A stretch of DNA of 64,000 bases, taken from Bacteroides sp. (GTDB taxonomy: Bacteria > Bacteroidota > Bacteroidia > Bacteroidales > Muribaculaceae). Under the pieces are notes generated by a model, which did no database searches, was not told where the DNA came from, and saw only the letters and a list, made by a program, of their open reading frames with translations. A program made the translations under genes and the position numbers. Positions 36,350 through 45,224 of the stretch are shown here, in pieces (position 1 is the first letter of the stretch; the number at the start of each line of letters is the position of its first letter). The stretch lies in NCBI GenBank assembly GCA_014802335.1, contig JAAVCL010000005.1, positions 39,130 through 103,129 on the forward strand, written 5' to 3'.

Positions 36350-36961
36350 ATGAATAAAACTTTTAGAATGCTCCGCAGTCTGTTAAAGGCCGATCGGAGC
36401 GTGCGTCGTTTTCAAAGATCGGTGAAAATATCGGCAAAAGAGCTGGCTGAAATAGTAGAATTAGTAAGATATTGTCCCTCGGGGCGTAATCTTCAAGCTC
36501 TTCGTTACCGTATAGTGACACAGGAAGAAGAATGTAATCAAATTTATCCGGCACTCAAATGGGCCGGCTACTTTCCCGACTGGAATGGTCCTGCGCCTTT
36601 CGAACGCCCGGTTGCCTACCTTGTGCAATGTCTTGACACTCGCCTCACAAAAGATTGCCTTTGTGATGACGGCTTGCAATTGGAAACCATTACCTTGGGT
36701 GCCACAGCCAAAGGCTACGGGTGCTGCATTATCAAATCGTTCAATATGGAAATGGTGAGGAAAGCACTGCATTTAGAAGACAGAATGAAGCCATTATATA
36801 TAATCGCATTGGGACGCCCGGCAGAAACAATAGCGCTGGAAGAAACAGACGGCACTTCCAAAGCCGACATAAAATATTATCGTACTCCCGACGGCGTGCA
36901 CCACGTGCCAAAGCGTCCCCTCGCGGAATTACTAATAAATAAGCCTGATTCAATAAATTAA
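36350..36961 (+). CDS. nitroreductase family protein, 203 aa
   Basis: The FMN-binding nitroreductase pattern is visible: ADRSVRRFQ near the start, VRYCPSGRNLQALRYRI, and a late GCCIIKSFNMEMVRKALHLE with YIIALGRPAE. It probably reduces quinones or nitro compounds using NAD(P)H. Substrate unknown. It begins 52 bases after the right arm of the inverted-repeat element. Confidence 0.88.
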   Translation: MNKTFRMLRSLLKADRSVRRFQRSVKISAKELAEIVELVRYCPSGRNLQALRYRIVTQEEECNQIYPALKWAGYFPDWNGPAPFERPVAYLVQCLDTRLTKDCLCDDGLQLETITLGATAKGYGCCIIKSFNMEMVRKALHLEDRMKPLYIIALGRPAETIALEETDGTSKADIKYYRTPDGVHHVPKRPLAELLINKPDSIN

Positions 36962-37056
36962 GGCTTTTATCGTTACTTAAATAAGCAACTGACGATTTGC
37001 TTTAAATGGCTTTACGGTGCAAGAAAGTTTTGCATAGTGACTTAAAACATTATAAC

Positions 37057-39057
37057 ATGAAACAACTCTTAAGCGTACAATCCCTCCTTAAATATATAAT
37101 GATATTTGGAGGAATAGGATTAAGTTTAACATCTTGTAAGGATGATGATTTAAAAAATGACTGGAATCAGGAAACTGATGAGCCTTCGCTAATCAAGGCC
37201 GACATTAACTATACTTATGAAAAGCCGTCTTATATAGGGAATGTGTCGGGGAAGATGCGCGAAGCTCTCGGAGTGTGTGTACCAAATCAGAAAGGCAGTA
37301 TTGATGCTTCAACAAAACTCGTGCTTCTCGGCAGTTTAAATGAGATACCATACGAGACATTAGAATCAGCCTATAAAGCAGGTGCCACTATTGCAGTAGA
37401 AAATCCCAAAACATCAGATTTTGAGACATTCTTTACATCTCATCCTGAATGGGCAGGCTATCAACTCGGAACAAAAATCGATGATAAACTAATTTACTCT
37501 TTCGATAATGACGGCAGTTCCTATATGATAGAACCTTACCATCCGATAGATTTTGAGTCTATACCATACGTTTCAGATGAGGGAGAAGACGAGGAAGCAA
37601 ACAATGATTTTGCCGGACTTAATGGTGAAAATGTAATTCCCGAAACTGAATATTTACCGGAATATTATACCTATATCAGCTCTTGGTTGAATTATCTTAA
37701 TAATGATGATGATTTAGACTCGGGCAGTTCTTCTGATCCTAACCAGGAGGCTAATGCTAAATTTCTTGAATTTGCAAGTTCCATTTCTGTGGCTGGCGAA
37801 GTAAAATTTGATATTGATCCTCGCTTCCGAAAGTATAATAGTAAGAATTATTGGGAAATACCAAAAGATCCAAAAACTCAACAAAATCCAACAACCACTG
37901 TTTCCTACTCACTCTCTATCTATCCCGTGCATGTTTATGATGGAGAAAACTCATCGGGCAACTACTTTATGGTAACAGCCAAGACAACAGTAGGTAATAA
38001 CGCATGGCGAACAGATTCCAAAAGGAATACTGCCCTCTGTCAGATAATACACGGCACGCATTGTCATTATGCCGGTTATTATCTTAAAGATGCTACTATC
38101 CACTTCCAACTTGTTGACAAGAATGGAAGGCCGGTAGCCACAGTACCGGGAAGTGCACCTGTGTTACCTGATAACGTGATTGCCGAAACTCAATATTCCT
38201 CCACTCGTGAATTTACTCTCGAAGGGAGTACAAGCGTAAGCGCAGGAAAAAGCACAGGAAAAAAAGATAGCAAGACATCCATAGGCGGAGAAGCCAGTTT
38301 AACGGCAGGCTGGAAATGGAGTCACTCAGTCTCATTCAATCAAAAAGATGTAAATATCGTACAAAATGGATTGAATTTAAGTAACGGAACTGTTGGATGG
38401 ATACTTAATTATTTTAATACTCCATGTTTTGACATGGGAAAATATCGCTGGATTGATATCAGCAAGAATCCTAATGCCCAAAACTCTCAGAGTTTCGACT
38501 CCGGCTGGGTTTGGTATGACAAGAATGGGAAGGATGAAAGTGAACAAAAGTACTATGTAAGGATTTATATTTCGGGCCATTGTGAAGCCGCCAGCTTCAA
38601 GACTGGAACGGGAGACTGGAGAACCAAAACGCAACCCTTCATGTATAGCGATAAAAATAAAATAACAGAAGGGATAGATTTCATTAACGACCAAGTCATA
38701 ACCGTAGAGACGAGATTAGCGGGAACGCTTGTTCTTGAAAATAAGAATAAGGATAAATATATCAGCCATGTTAAATTATGGAATGATACGACTCCTTCAG
38801 ATTACCTATATTATAGTTCGGAGAGTATTGACCCCGGGAAAGCTCTTACATTAGGATCATACTACACGCGCAATAAAACCGATAAGAATAAAAAGAATAA
38901 ATTCCGACTCACATACGAAGTAAATAATGGTGATGGGAGCTACGATATATATGAATATCGTGATCACCGTGAAAGAACATTTGAGTTAACAGAAAAAGGA
39001 ACCCGCACTCTTAAAACGGATGCCGATTTTGTCAAGATTGGCACATACACGGATTAA
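37057..39057 (+). CDS. large lipoprotein, 666 aa, possible beta pore-forming protein
   Basis: The ATG at 37057 gives a lipoprotein signal (YIMIFGGIGLSLTSCKDD); the longer frame from 37006 hides it. An N-terminal domain with acidic low-complexity linkers (SDEGEDEEANND; NNDDDLDSGSSSD) is followed by a beta-rich C-terminal half. Around residues 380-435 lies an alternating Ser/Thr/Gly/Lys stretch (STSVSAGKSTGKKDSKTSIG, then GEASLTAGWKWSHSVSF) like the membrane-inserting stem of leukocidin-type toxins. That function is a guess from pattern only. A terminator follows. Confidence 0.6.
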   Translation: MKQLLSVQSLLKYIMIFGGIGLSLTSCKDDDLKNDWNQETDEPSLIKADINYTYEKPSYIGNVSGKMREALGVCVPNQKGSIDASTKLVLLGSLNEIPYETLESAYKAGATIAVENPKTSDFETFFTSHPEWAGYQLGTKIDDKLIYSFDNDGSSYMIEPYHPIDFESIPYVSDEGEDEEANNDFAGLNGENVIPETEYLPEYYTYISSWLNYLNNDDDLDSGSSSDPNQEANAKFLEFASSISVAGEVKFDIDPRFRKYNSKNYWEIPKDPKTQQNPTTTVSYSLSIYPVHVYDGENSSGNYFMVTAKTTVGNNAWRTDSKRNTALCQIIHGTHCHYAGYYLKDATIHFQLVDKNGRPVATVPGSAPVLPDNVIAETQYSSTREFTLEGSTSVSAGKSTGKKDSKTSIGGEASLTAGWKWSHSVSFNQKDVNIVQNGLNLSNGTVGWILNYFNTPCFDMGKYRWIDISKNPNAQNSQSFDSGWVWYDKNGKDESEQKYYVRIYISGHCEAASFKTGTGDWRTKTQPFMYSDKNKITEGIDFINDQVITVETRLAGTLVLENKNKDKYISHVKLWNDTTPSDYLYYSSESIDPGKALTLGSYYTRNKTDKNKKNKFRLTYEVNNGDGSYDIYEYRDHRERTFELTEKGTRTLKTDADFVKIGTYTD

Positions 39058-39076
39058 TCCTTGTTAATATCATTGC

Positions 39077-39124
39077 AAAAAACGCCTGCTTGAGAATTAA
39101 AATCAAATCAAGCAGGCGTTTTTT
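39077..39124 (+). terminator. bidirectional terminator
   Basis: AAAAAACGCCTGCTTGA and TCAAGCAGGCGTTTTTT form a perfect 17-bp stem around a 14-nt loop, with A-run and T-run on opposite sides. It serves the lipoprotein gene and possibly the convergent protease gene. Confidence 0.85.
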
Positions 39125-39249
39125 GTAATGATATAAAATAACTCGATTAATATAATTACCGGGATTACTGTTGGTAATAAGTTAATGTTAGTAATGAGTT
39201 CTGTAGGTAATGTAATTAACCGGGGTACATGCGTCGGGTTGAACTAAAT

Positions 39250-40035
39250 TCAGGGTTTCTCGATATTCTCTTTTGTAGCCCTTTCAGACATTCTCTTGAT
39301 TCGGGTATCAAGATCGGGGTGAGTTGAGAAAAGTTGGTTAATCTTGCTCGATTTGGGAGCTGATTCTTGCATTGATTTCAATTTTTCGAATGAAAGAGCC
39401 ATTGACCAAGGATTTTTTCCTGCTTTTTTCAGGAACTCATAACCATAGTCGTCTGCTTCCTTCTCCTGCTTTTGAGAATATTTGGCAGAAGCGAGAGCCT
39501 CGCCAAGGTCACCAAGTTGAGAATCAGTAAGGGCTGCAGCCTTAGAGCTTGATGAAGAAACGGCATCTCTCAGAGCCGAAGTAAGAAGAGATTCCTTAAA
39601 GGCCTTTTTGGAATGACGATTTGCAATATGGCCAACTTCATGACCGATCACTCCCAGAAGTTCCTCGTCGGTCATTATGTCCATCAGGGAAGAAAAGACC
39701 CGGATACTACCATCGGGACATGCAAATGCATTCACATCAATTACATCATAAACCTTAAAATTCAATGGAATACCGTCGGCATCAGTGAGACCTTCCGTGA
39801 GCTTGGCAAGACGAATGGTATAGGGATCATCCGCACCTGTCACCGGATTGTGTTTATCCATCCAGTCAATATATTCCTTCACGTATGCAGCCATGTCGGC
39901 ATCTGAAAGAGTCAAGGCCTGCGCCCCTTTTGCAACAGCGTTCAAACCTTTTTTGAGATTAAACTGAGCGGACATTGGAAGCGCCACGCATAGACAAAGG
40001 AGAGAAAGAATAAATGAAAGTGAAATCTTTTTCAT
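39250..40035 (-). CDS. M48 family zinc metalloprotease, 261 aa
   Basis: A signal peptide (SFILSLLCLCVALPMSAQ) is followed by a Peptidase_M48 domain with the catalytic VIGHEVGHIANRH (HExxH) at about residue 135 and a downstream EKEADDYGYEFLKKAG supplying the third zinc ligand. It resembles BepA/YcaL-type periplasmic proteases involved in outer-membrane protein quality control. The ending SLFSTHPDLDTRIKRM-like motif (INQLFSTHPDLDTRIKRM) is typical. Confidence 0.92.
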   Translation of the reverse strand: MKKISLSFILSLLCLCVALPMSAQFNLKKGLNAVAKGAQALTLSDADMAAYVKEYIDWMDKHNPVTGADDPYTIRLAKLTEGLTDADGIPLNFKVYDVIDVNAFACPDGSIRVFSSLMDIMTDEELLGVIGHEVGHIANRHSKKAFKESLLTSALRDAVSSSSSKAAALTDSQLGDLGEALASAKYSQKQEKEADDYGYEFLKKAGKNPWSMALSFEKLKSMQESAPKSSKINQLFSTHPDLDTRIKRMSERATKENIEKP

Positions 40036-40172
40036 CTTTAAAAAATTATAGTTAGCTATTATTAAAGTCTTTTAAACTTTTCTTAAGATCTCAAAAGTAT
40101 TGAAAATGTTATCAATACCTTTTGCCAATCAATAAGATAAGATTCAAAAATTAATCCGGCATGCTAAATTAT

Positions 40173-42038
40173 TTAAATTCTCTTGACTTCGTCAACTCCC
40201 GGAATTTCCCGAATGTGCTGAATGATTGTTTGCAACTCGCCAAAAGAATGAACAGCAAATGCCAGTTTTAATGTAACGATAGAATCATGCGTTTCAGTAT
40301 TTATGCTGTCAATGGCAAGATGCAATTTATTAGAGATGCAATCCACCAAATCCACAAACAAATGGTATCTGTCAATAGCTTTTACGACAATCGAAACCGG
40401 ATATAGCGTATCGTCAGGTTCGAAATCAACCGAAACTATACTGTCTCCATATTGAGAGGCCTGTCTGATAGCAATTGGGCAGTCTCTTTTATGAATAGTA
40501 ATCGAACCATCCTTTTCACGGAAACCTATAACTTCTTCACCGGGAATAGGATTACAGGATTTGCACCGATTATATTTAGGAGCAGGAAGGGAGGAAAGAT
40601 AAGATCTTATAGCCTTCTTAGCTTTATATGTCACGACAGCATCAAGCCAATCGGGGTTGGGATGTGTATCGGCATCGGTAAAAATTTCCACCACATCCCC
40701 ACGTCTGAGTTGAGCTTTAATAGACGATAAGAAGCCGTTCACCCTTGCATATTTCGCCTTGGAACCCAAAGCGGGATGAAGTTCGTAAGCAAAATCGAGC
40801 ACGGTTGCCTTTTGTGGAAGAATCACTTCCCTCCCTTTGGGTGTAAAAGTCATAATATCATCGTTATAAAACGAAGACACAACGTTATCAATGAAGCTTG
40901 TGCCATTTTGACCATGACGGGCAATATCTCTCAACACACTCTTGAATTTCTCAATCCAAAGAAAAATGTTATCGTCAGAACGATCAGCCATACACCCGAG
41001 CCGCGAGTCCTGAATCATTCTTCTCGAACTGATATGCACTTCCTGCCAACGGCCAAAATCAGCGAGCAATTTTACGTGGAAACTCTGATAGCCGTTTTCT
41101 TTCGGGCTGTCAATATAATTAGATATTCCACCCGGCTTTTCCTTGAAACGGTCGGTGAGAACAGAATAAATTCTGAGCGCCATGTCCTTTTCCGACATCC
41201 CTTGAGGCGTATCATATATAATTTCGGTGAAATGCCTGTATTTCAAATGGTTGAAATCGTCACCATATTTATGCATCTTTCTCCAGATACTGTAAGGCTT
41301 ACGGTAATCGATCTGCACATCAACCATAATACCGGCATCAGCGAGCACAGATTTAATTTCCTCGGCAAAAACAGAAAGTCTGGCTTTCTGAGCTTTCTCA
41401 TCTTGTTTAATTAAGGAATCAATCTGATTATACTCGTGAGGACAGCGGAATCGGAAACTGAGATTTTCGAGTTCGGTTTTAACATTATACAAACCGAGTC
41501 TATTTGCGAGCGGGGCATAGAAATAATCGGTTTCGCCGGCAATTTTCATCTGTTTGTCGGCCCTCATTGACGACAGAGTGCGCATGTTATGAAGCCTGTC
41601 GGCAAGTTTCACGAGCAATGCGCGAATGTCATACTGCACCGAATCAAGCATCTGACGGTAATTGTCAATCTGCTTTGATTCGTCATATTTTTTCTTTTTC
41701 TTCTTCGTAACCACACTGACCAGGAAAGCCACGTCATCACCGAATTTCTCCCTTATATCATCGATTGTTGTGTCTGTATCCTCCACGACATCATGAAGGA
41801 AAGCTGCAATAATCGGATTTGTGTCGAGTTCCAATTCTTCAGCAGCGATATCAGCCACCGCAATCGGATGGAGGATATAAGGTTCGCCGGTTTTCCTTTT
41901 CTGATCGGCATGAGCCACTTTTGCAAATTCGAAAGCCTCCTTGATTCTCTTCAAATCATCGGGCGAGACGCGTTTCTGCATCGCATCGAAAACGTTTTGT
42001 GCACGTTGAGCGATTACTTTATCAAAGTCAGTTTCCAT
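40173..42038 (-). CDS. RelA/SpoT homologue with intact hydrolase and degenerate synthetase, 621 aa
   Basis: The HD domain (about 25-180) is complete: ILHPIAVADI, FLHDVVEDT and KLADRLHNM. The synthetase-like domain keeps NYIDSPKENGYQSFH, but the usual Y-D-L-x-A-x-R segment reads KYRHFTEIIYD, losing the catalytic Asp and the following Arg, and E-V-Q-I-R-T reads EVHISS. A TGS domain (TPKGREVILPQKATVLDFAY), a Cys-containing linker and an ACT domain follow. Probably a (p)ppGpp hydrolase. ATG 42038 is chosen over the TTG at 42047. Confidence 0.88.
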   Translation of the reverse strand: METDFDKVIAQRAQNVFDAMQKRVSPDDLKRIKEAFEFAKVAHADQKRKTGEPYILHPIAVADIAAEELELDTNPIIAAFLHDVVEDTDTTIDDIREKFGDDVAFLVSVVTKKKKKKYDESKQIDNYRQMLDSVQYDIRALLVKLADRLHNMRTLSSMRADKQMKIAGETDYFYAPLANRLGLYNVKTELENLSFRFRCPHEYNQIDSLIKQDEKAQKARLSVFAEEIKSVLADAGIMVDVQIDYRKPYSIWRKMHKYGDDFNHLKYRHFTEIIYDTPQGMSEKDMALRIYSVLTDRFKEKPGGISNYIDSPKENGYQSFHVKLLADFGRWQEVHISSRRMIQDSRLGCMADRSDDNIFLWIEKFKSVLRDIARHGQNGTSFIDNVVSSFYNDDIMTFTPKGREVILPQKATVLDFAYELHPALGSKAKYARVNGFLSSIKAQLRRGDVVEIFTDADTHPNPDWLDAVVTYKAKKAIRSYLSSLPAPKYNRCKSCNPIPGEEVIGFREKDGSITIHKRDCPIAIRQASQYGDSIVSVDFEPDDTLYPVSIVVKAIDRYHLFVDLVDCISNKLHLAIDSINTETHDSIVTLKLAFAVHSFGELQTIIQHIREIPGVDEVKRI

Positions 42039-42174
42039 AAGGTGCAAAATTGTAGATTTTTTTTGAAATAACCAAGAATGTCCCCAACTTTTTAAGTGGC
42101 TTGATATGAAGTTGTTTAAACTTTTAGAAAAGAAGGGGGCTTAGTTGAAGCTTGCGGGGAGGCGGAATTATATT

Positions 42175-42206
42175 TTTGGCCGTATGCAGATAATTTTGTA
42201 ATTTTG
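42175..42206 (+). promoter_or_regulatory. promoter of the DUF1846 gene
   Basis: TTTG (42175-42178) and TAATTTTG (42199-42206), spacing 20 nt. A second TAATTTTG copy directly precedes it at 42191-42198. The ATG at 42212 is only 5 bases beyond the -7 box, so the message may be leaderless. Confidence 0.6.
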
Positions 42207-42211
42207 TAGAC

Positions 42212-43684
42212 ATGAAAATCGGATTTGATAACGAAAAGTATGTGCGAATTCAATCGGAGCACATCAAAGAGCGCATAGCTCATTTTGGGAATAAGCTCTA
42301 TCTTGAGCTTGGAGGAAAGTTATTTGACGATCATCATGCGAGTCGGGTACTACCCGGATTTGAACCCGATTCCAAATTGCGCATGCTAAGCCAACTTAGT
42401 GACAAGGCCGAGATAGTGATCGTGATCAGTGCAAAAGACATCGAAAAAAACAAGGTACGTCAGGATCTGGGCATCACATACGACATGGATGTTCTTAGGC
42501 TTCGTGAGGAATTTACAAAACGAGGCTTCCTTGTAGGTTCTGTTGTTATCACGCACTATAACGGTCAGAAAAGTGCTGATGCTTACAGAGAGAAACTTGC
42601 ACGAATGGGCATCACTTCCTATTATCATTACACGATAGAAGGTTATCCCAACAACGTATCATTAATAGATTCCGACGAGGGATTTGGAAAGAATGATTAT
42701 GTTGAGACAAGCCGCCCGCTTGTGATAGTAACCGCTCCGGGCCCGGGAAGTGGGAAAATGGCCGTGTGTCTTAGCCAGCTTTATAATGAGCACAAGCGTG
42801 GAATCCAAGCCGGCTATGCTAAATTCGAAACTTTCCCGGTGTGGAATCTTCCGTTAAAACATCCTGTAAACATCGCATACGAGGCAGCCACGGCAGACCT
42901 GAATGATGTCAATATGATAGACCCATTCCACTTGGAAGCATACGGGAAAACAGCCATCAATTATAATCGGGATATAGAGATTTTCCCTGTTCTCAATGCC
43001 TTGTTCGAAGGCATCTATGGAGAGAATCCATATAAATCACCGACCGATATGGGTGTGAATATGGTAGGATTCTGTATCAGCGATGACGAAGTGTGCTGCT
43101 CGGCATCGAAAGATGAAATCGTGAGACGCTATTTTACAGCACTCAACAGATTTGCACAGGGAGAAACCGGAGATGCAGAAGTAAACAAGATAGGTTTACT
43201 CTTCAAGCAAGCCAAAATCACGATAAATTACAGACGCACCGTAGATGCAGCCCGCGAATATGCAAAAGAGACCGGGGTTCCCTGCTCGGCACTTGAGCTA
43301 TCCGACGGCACAATTATAAAAGCGAAATCAAGCCAGCTGTTAGGTCCGAGCGCGGCACTCCTGCTGAACGCCACAAAACATCTTGCAGGAATCGACCATA
43401 GTGTCAAACTGATTCCCCAATCAATGATTGAACCAATCCAACAGATGAAACTTGATTGGCTGCGTGGTCACAATCCACGCCTGCATACAGATGAGGTGCT
43501 TGTTACGCTGGCCGTGTTGAGTCCGATCAACGAACAGTGTCGTCAAGCCCTTGAGATGTTGCCGAAGCTTAAGGGATGTCAGGTTCACAGCACAGTTATG
43601 CTTGGAGAAGTGGATCACAAGATATTCAAGAAACTTGGAGTTGGACTGACATGCGATCCCGCCAAAAAGAAACCACGTTCTTAA
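42212..43684 (+). CDS. DUF1846 family protein, 490 aa
   Basis: A full-length match to the DUF1846 family pattern: MKIGFDNEKYVRIQSEHIKE, KLYLELGGKLFDDHHASRVL and TAPGPGSGKMAVCLSQLYNE, the last with a nucleotide-binding-like glycine loop. The family is cytosolic and of unknown function. It stands alone, followed by the second inverted-repeat element. Confidence 0.9.
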   Translation: MKIGFDNEKYVRIQSEHIKERIAHFGNKLYLELGGKLFDDHHASRVLPGFEPDSKLRMLSQLSDKAEIVIVISAKDIEKNKVRQDLGITYDMDVLRLREEFTKRGFLVGSVVITHYNGQKSADAYREKLARMGITSYYHYTIEGYPNNVSLIDSDEGFGKNDYVETSRPLVIVTAPGPGSGKMAVCLSQLYNEHKRGIQAGYAKFETFPVWNLPLKHPVNIAYEAATADLNDVNMIDPFHLEAYGKTAINYNRDIEIFPVLNALFEGIYGENPYKSPTDMGVNMVGFCISDDEVCCSASKDEIVRRYFTALNRFAQGETGDAEVNKIGLLFKQAKITINYRRTVDAAREYAKETGVPCSALELSDGTIIKAKSSQLLGPSAALLLNATKHLAGIDHSVKLIPQSMIEPIQQMKLDWLRGHNPRLHTDEVLVTLAVLSPINEQCRQALEMLPKLKGCQVHSTVMLGEVDHKIFKKLGVGLTCDPAKKKPRS

Positions 43685-43726
43685 AATTAGGAAATCCAAT
43701 TTTAAGCCGTAAGTTTCGTTAAACTA

Positions 43727-43923
43727 ATAAGTAGTTGCTAAAAATTAATCGATATATGTTTTAAAATTAGTAGTAGATATCTTGAACGATAAAACTTGTT
43801 CTTTTTGGATGCTTTAAGCTTGTCGTTCAGTCGCATAGCGCGCTATGCTCCTTCTCTCCGCACTCAAATCATCGCAAAAATAACTGCGTTTTATCTGTTC
43901 ATTAATTTTTAGCAACTACTTAT
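43727..43923. repeat. structured 197-bp element, copy 2, with 23-bp terminal inverted repeats
   Basis: The arms 43727-43749 and 43901-43923 are perfect reverse complements (ATAAGTAGTTGCTAAAAATT + AAT). The interior hairpin is the palindrome GCATAGCGCGCTATGC (43833-43848). The sequence aligns with copy 1 (shared CGATATATGTT, CTTGAACG-TAAAACT, GTTCTTTTTGG, TTCAGTCGCATA, TATGCTCCTTC, GTTTTATCTGTTC). The right arm overlaps the ATG of the HipA-like gene at 43922. Confidence 0.8.
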
Positions 43924-44719
43924 GGAAATAAGAAAAGAAGAACTTACGCGATATATTCTCCCGCTTCGTGAGGGAGGCTCCTTGCCTGCCCTCGCGGAGG
44001 CGGGAGATGGTTTTAAATATGTGGTAAAGTTAGCCGGAGCAGGCCATGGAAAGAAAGCCCTTATCTCGGAGTTTGTCGGTGGACTTGTGGCAAAGGCCTT
44101 TAAATTCAATGTTCCGGAAATAGTTCTTCTAAATCTTGACGGTGCATTTGGCATTACAGAGCCCGACGAAGAGGTGCAGGAACTGCTCAGGAAATCAGAA
44201 GGCCTGAATATGGGATTGCATTTTCTCGCAGGAGCGGCCACCTTTGACGGGTCGGTGAATAAAGTTGATGAACTCACGGCATCCAAAATAGTTTGGCTTG
44301 ATGCGTTTCTTACCAATGTTGACCGCACTCGGCTCAACCCCAATATGATGATCTGGAATAATGAACTTTGGCTCATAGACCACGGAGCATCATTATACTT
44401 TCACCATTCGTGGAAAAACCCTGAGGAAGCATCCAAAGATCCATTCCCATATATAAAGACACATGCCCTTCTTCCGTTTGCCGGTCGTTTAGAAGAAGCC
44501 GACAAACTTATGCGCCAGGCCATAACACCACGCACGCTGTCAAAAATAGTGGATATGATTCCAACTGAATGGCTGGAGGAAGAAAATTCGGATATTTCAC
44601 CGGCAGACAGAAGAGAAGTTTATCGAACTTTTTTACTTAACCGCCTTAAGAACAGTTCAATTTTCACACGTGAGGCCATAAAACAAAGGCAACTTTTATT
44701 ACAAAATCCCCTCACATAA
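43922..44719 (+). CDS. HipA-like kinase, compact form, 265 aa
   Basis: This is a kinase-fold protein of the HipA-like type without the HipA N-terminal subdomain. Visible motifs are FKYVVKLAGAGHGKKALISE (ATP-binding Lys region), DAFLTNVDRTRLNPNMMIWN (catalytic Asp and downstream Asn) and LWLIDHGASLYF (metal-binding Asp). It is likely catalytically competent; the substrate is unknown. It is followed 11 bases later by a DUF3037 gene, a pairing I recall from many bacterial genomes. The start codon lies inside the right arm of repeat copy 2. Confidence 0.82.
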   Translation: MEIRKEELTRYILPLREGGSLPALAEAGDGFKYVVKLAGAGHGKKALISEFVGGLVAKAFKFNVPEIVLLNLDGAFGITEPDEEVQELLRKSEGLNMGLHFLAGAATFDGSVNKVDELTASKIVWLDAFLTNVDRTRLNPNMMIWNNELWLIDHGASLYFHHSWKNPEEASKDPFPYIKTHALLPFAGRLEEADKLMRQAITPRTLSKIVDMIPTEWLEEENSDISPADRREVYRTFLLNRLKNSSIFTREAIKQRQLLLQNPLT

Positions 44720-44730
44720 ATTCAGGTATT

Positions 44731-45117
44731 ATGGAGAAGATAATATATGAATATTGCTTGGTGCGCTATGTGCCCGATCTGGAGCGTGGGGAGTTTGTGA
44801 ATGTCGGCCTTCTGATGATGTGTAAAAAACAGAAATGGATGAAGTGTGAAATTGACATCAACGAGACACGTATCGAAAGATTGTCGGGCCCCGTTAATAT
44901 AAGTTTATTAAAAAAACAGTCGGAGGTATTCACACGAACCGATGTCCCGTTCAAGAATTTGCCTACGGAGGAAAAATACAGATGGCTGGCAGCAGTGAAA
45001 AGTGCTATCCTCCAGACCTCTCCCACCCACCCCGGAATCTTATTCAGCGAACCGACAGATTTCGTGAACTCACTGAATCAAAAATTCGACCAGCTGTTTA
45101 ACCGGCTTGTAAAATAA
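44731..45117 (+). CDS. DUF3037 family protein, 128 aa
   Basis: The family motif is VRYVPDLERGEFVNVGLLMM with a downstream CKKQKWMKCEID. A small soluble protein of unknown function. It is the partner gene of the HipA-like kinase directly upstream and very probably in the same operon; whether it is substrate, inhibitor or cofactor is not known. Confidence 0.85.
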   Translation: MEKIIYEYCLVRYVPDLERGEFVNVGLLMMCKKQKWMKCEIDINETRIERLSGPVNISLLKKQSEVFTRTDVPFKNLPTEEKYRWLAAVKSAILQTSPTHPGILFSEPTDFVNSLNQKFDQLFNRLVK

Positions 45118-45224
45118 TTCTTTAAGTACTACTCAACCCGATAAATAATTTCGAACACATACTTATAGAATTGTCCAATACATTTCTTTATAACTAACAC
45201 TATATTCTTGCATTAATAATTATC

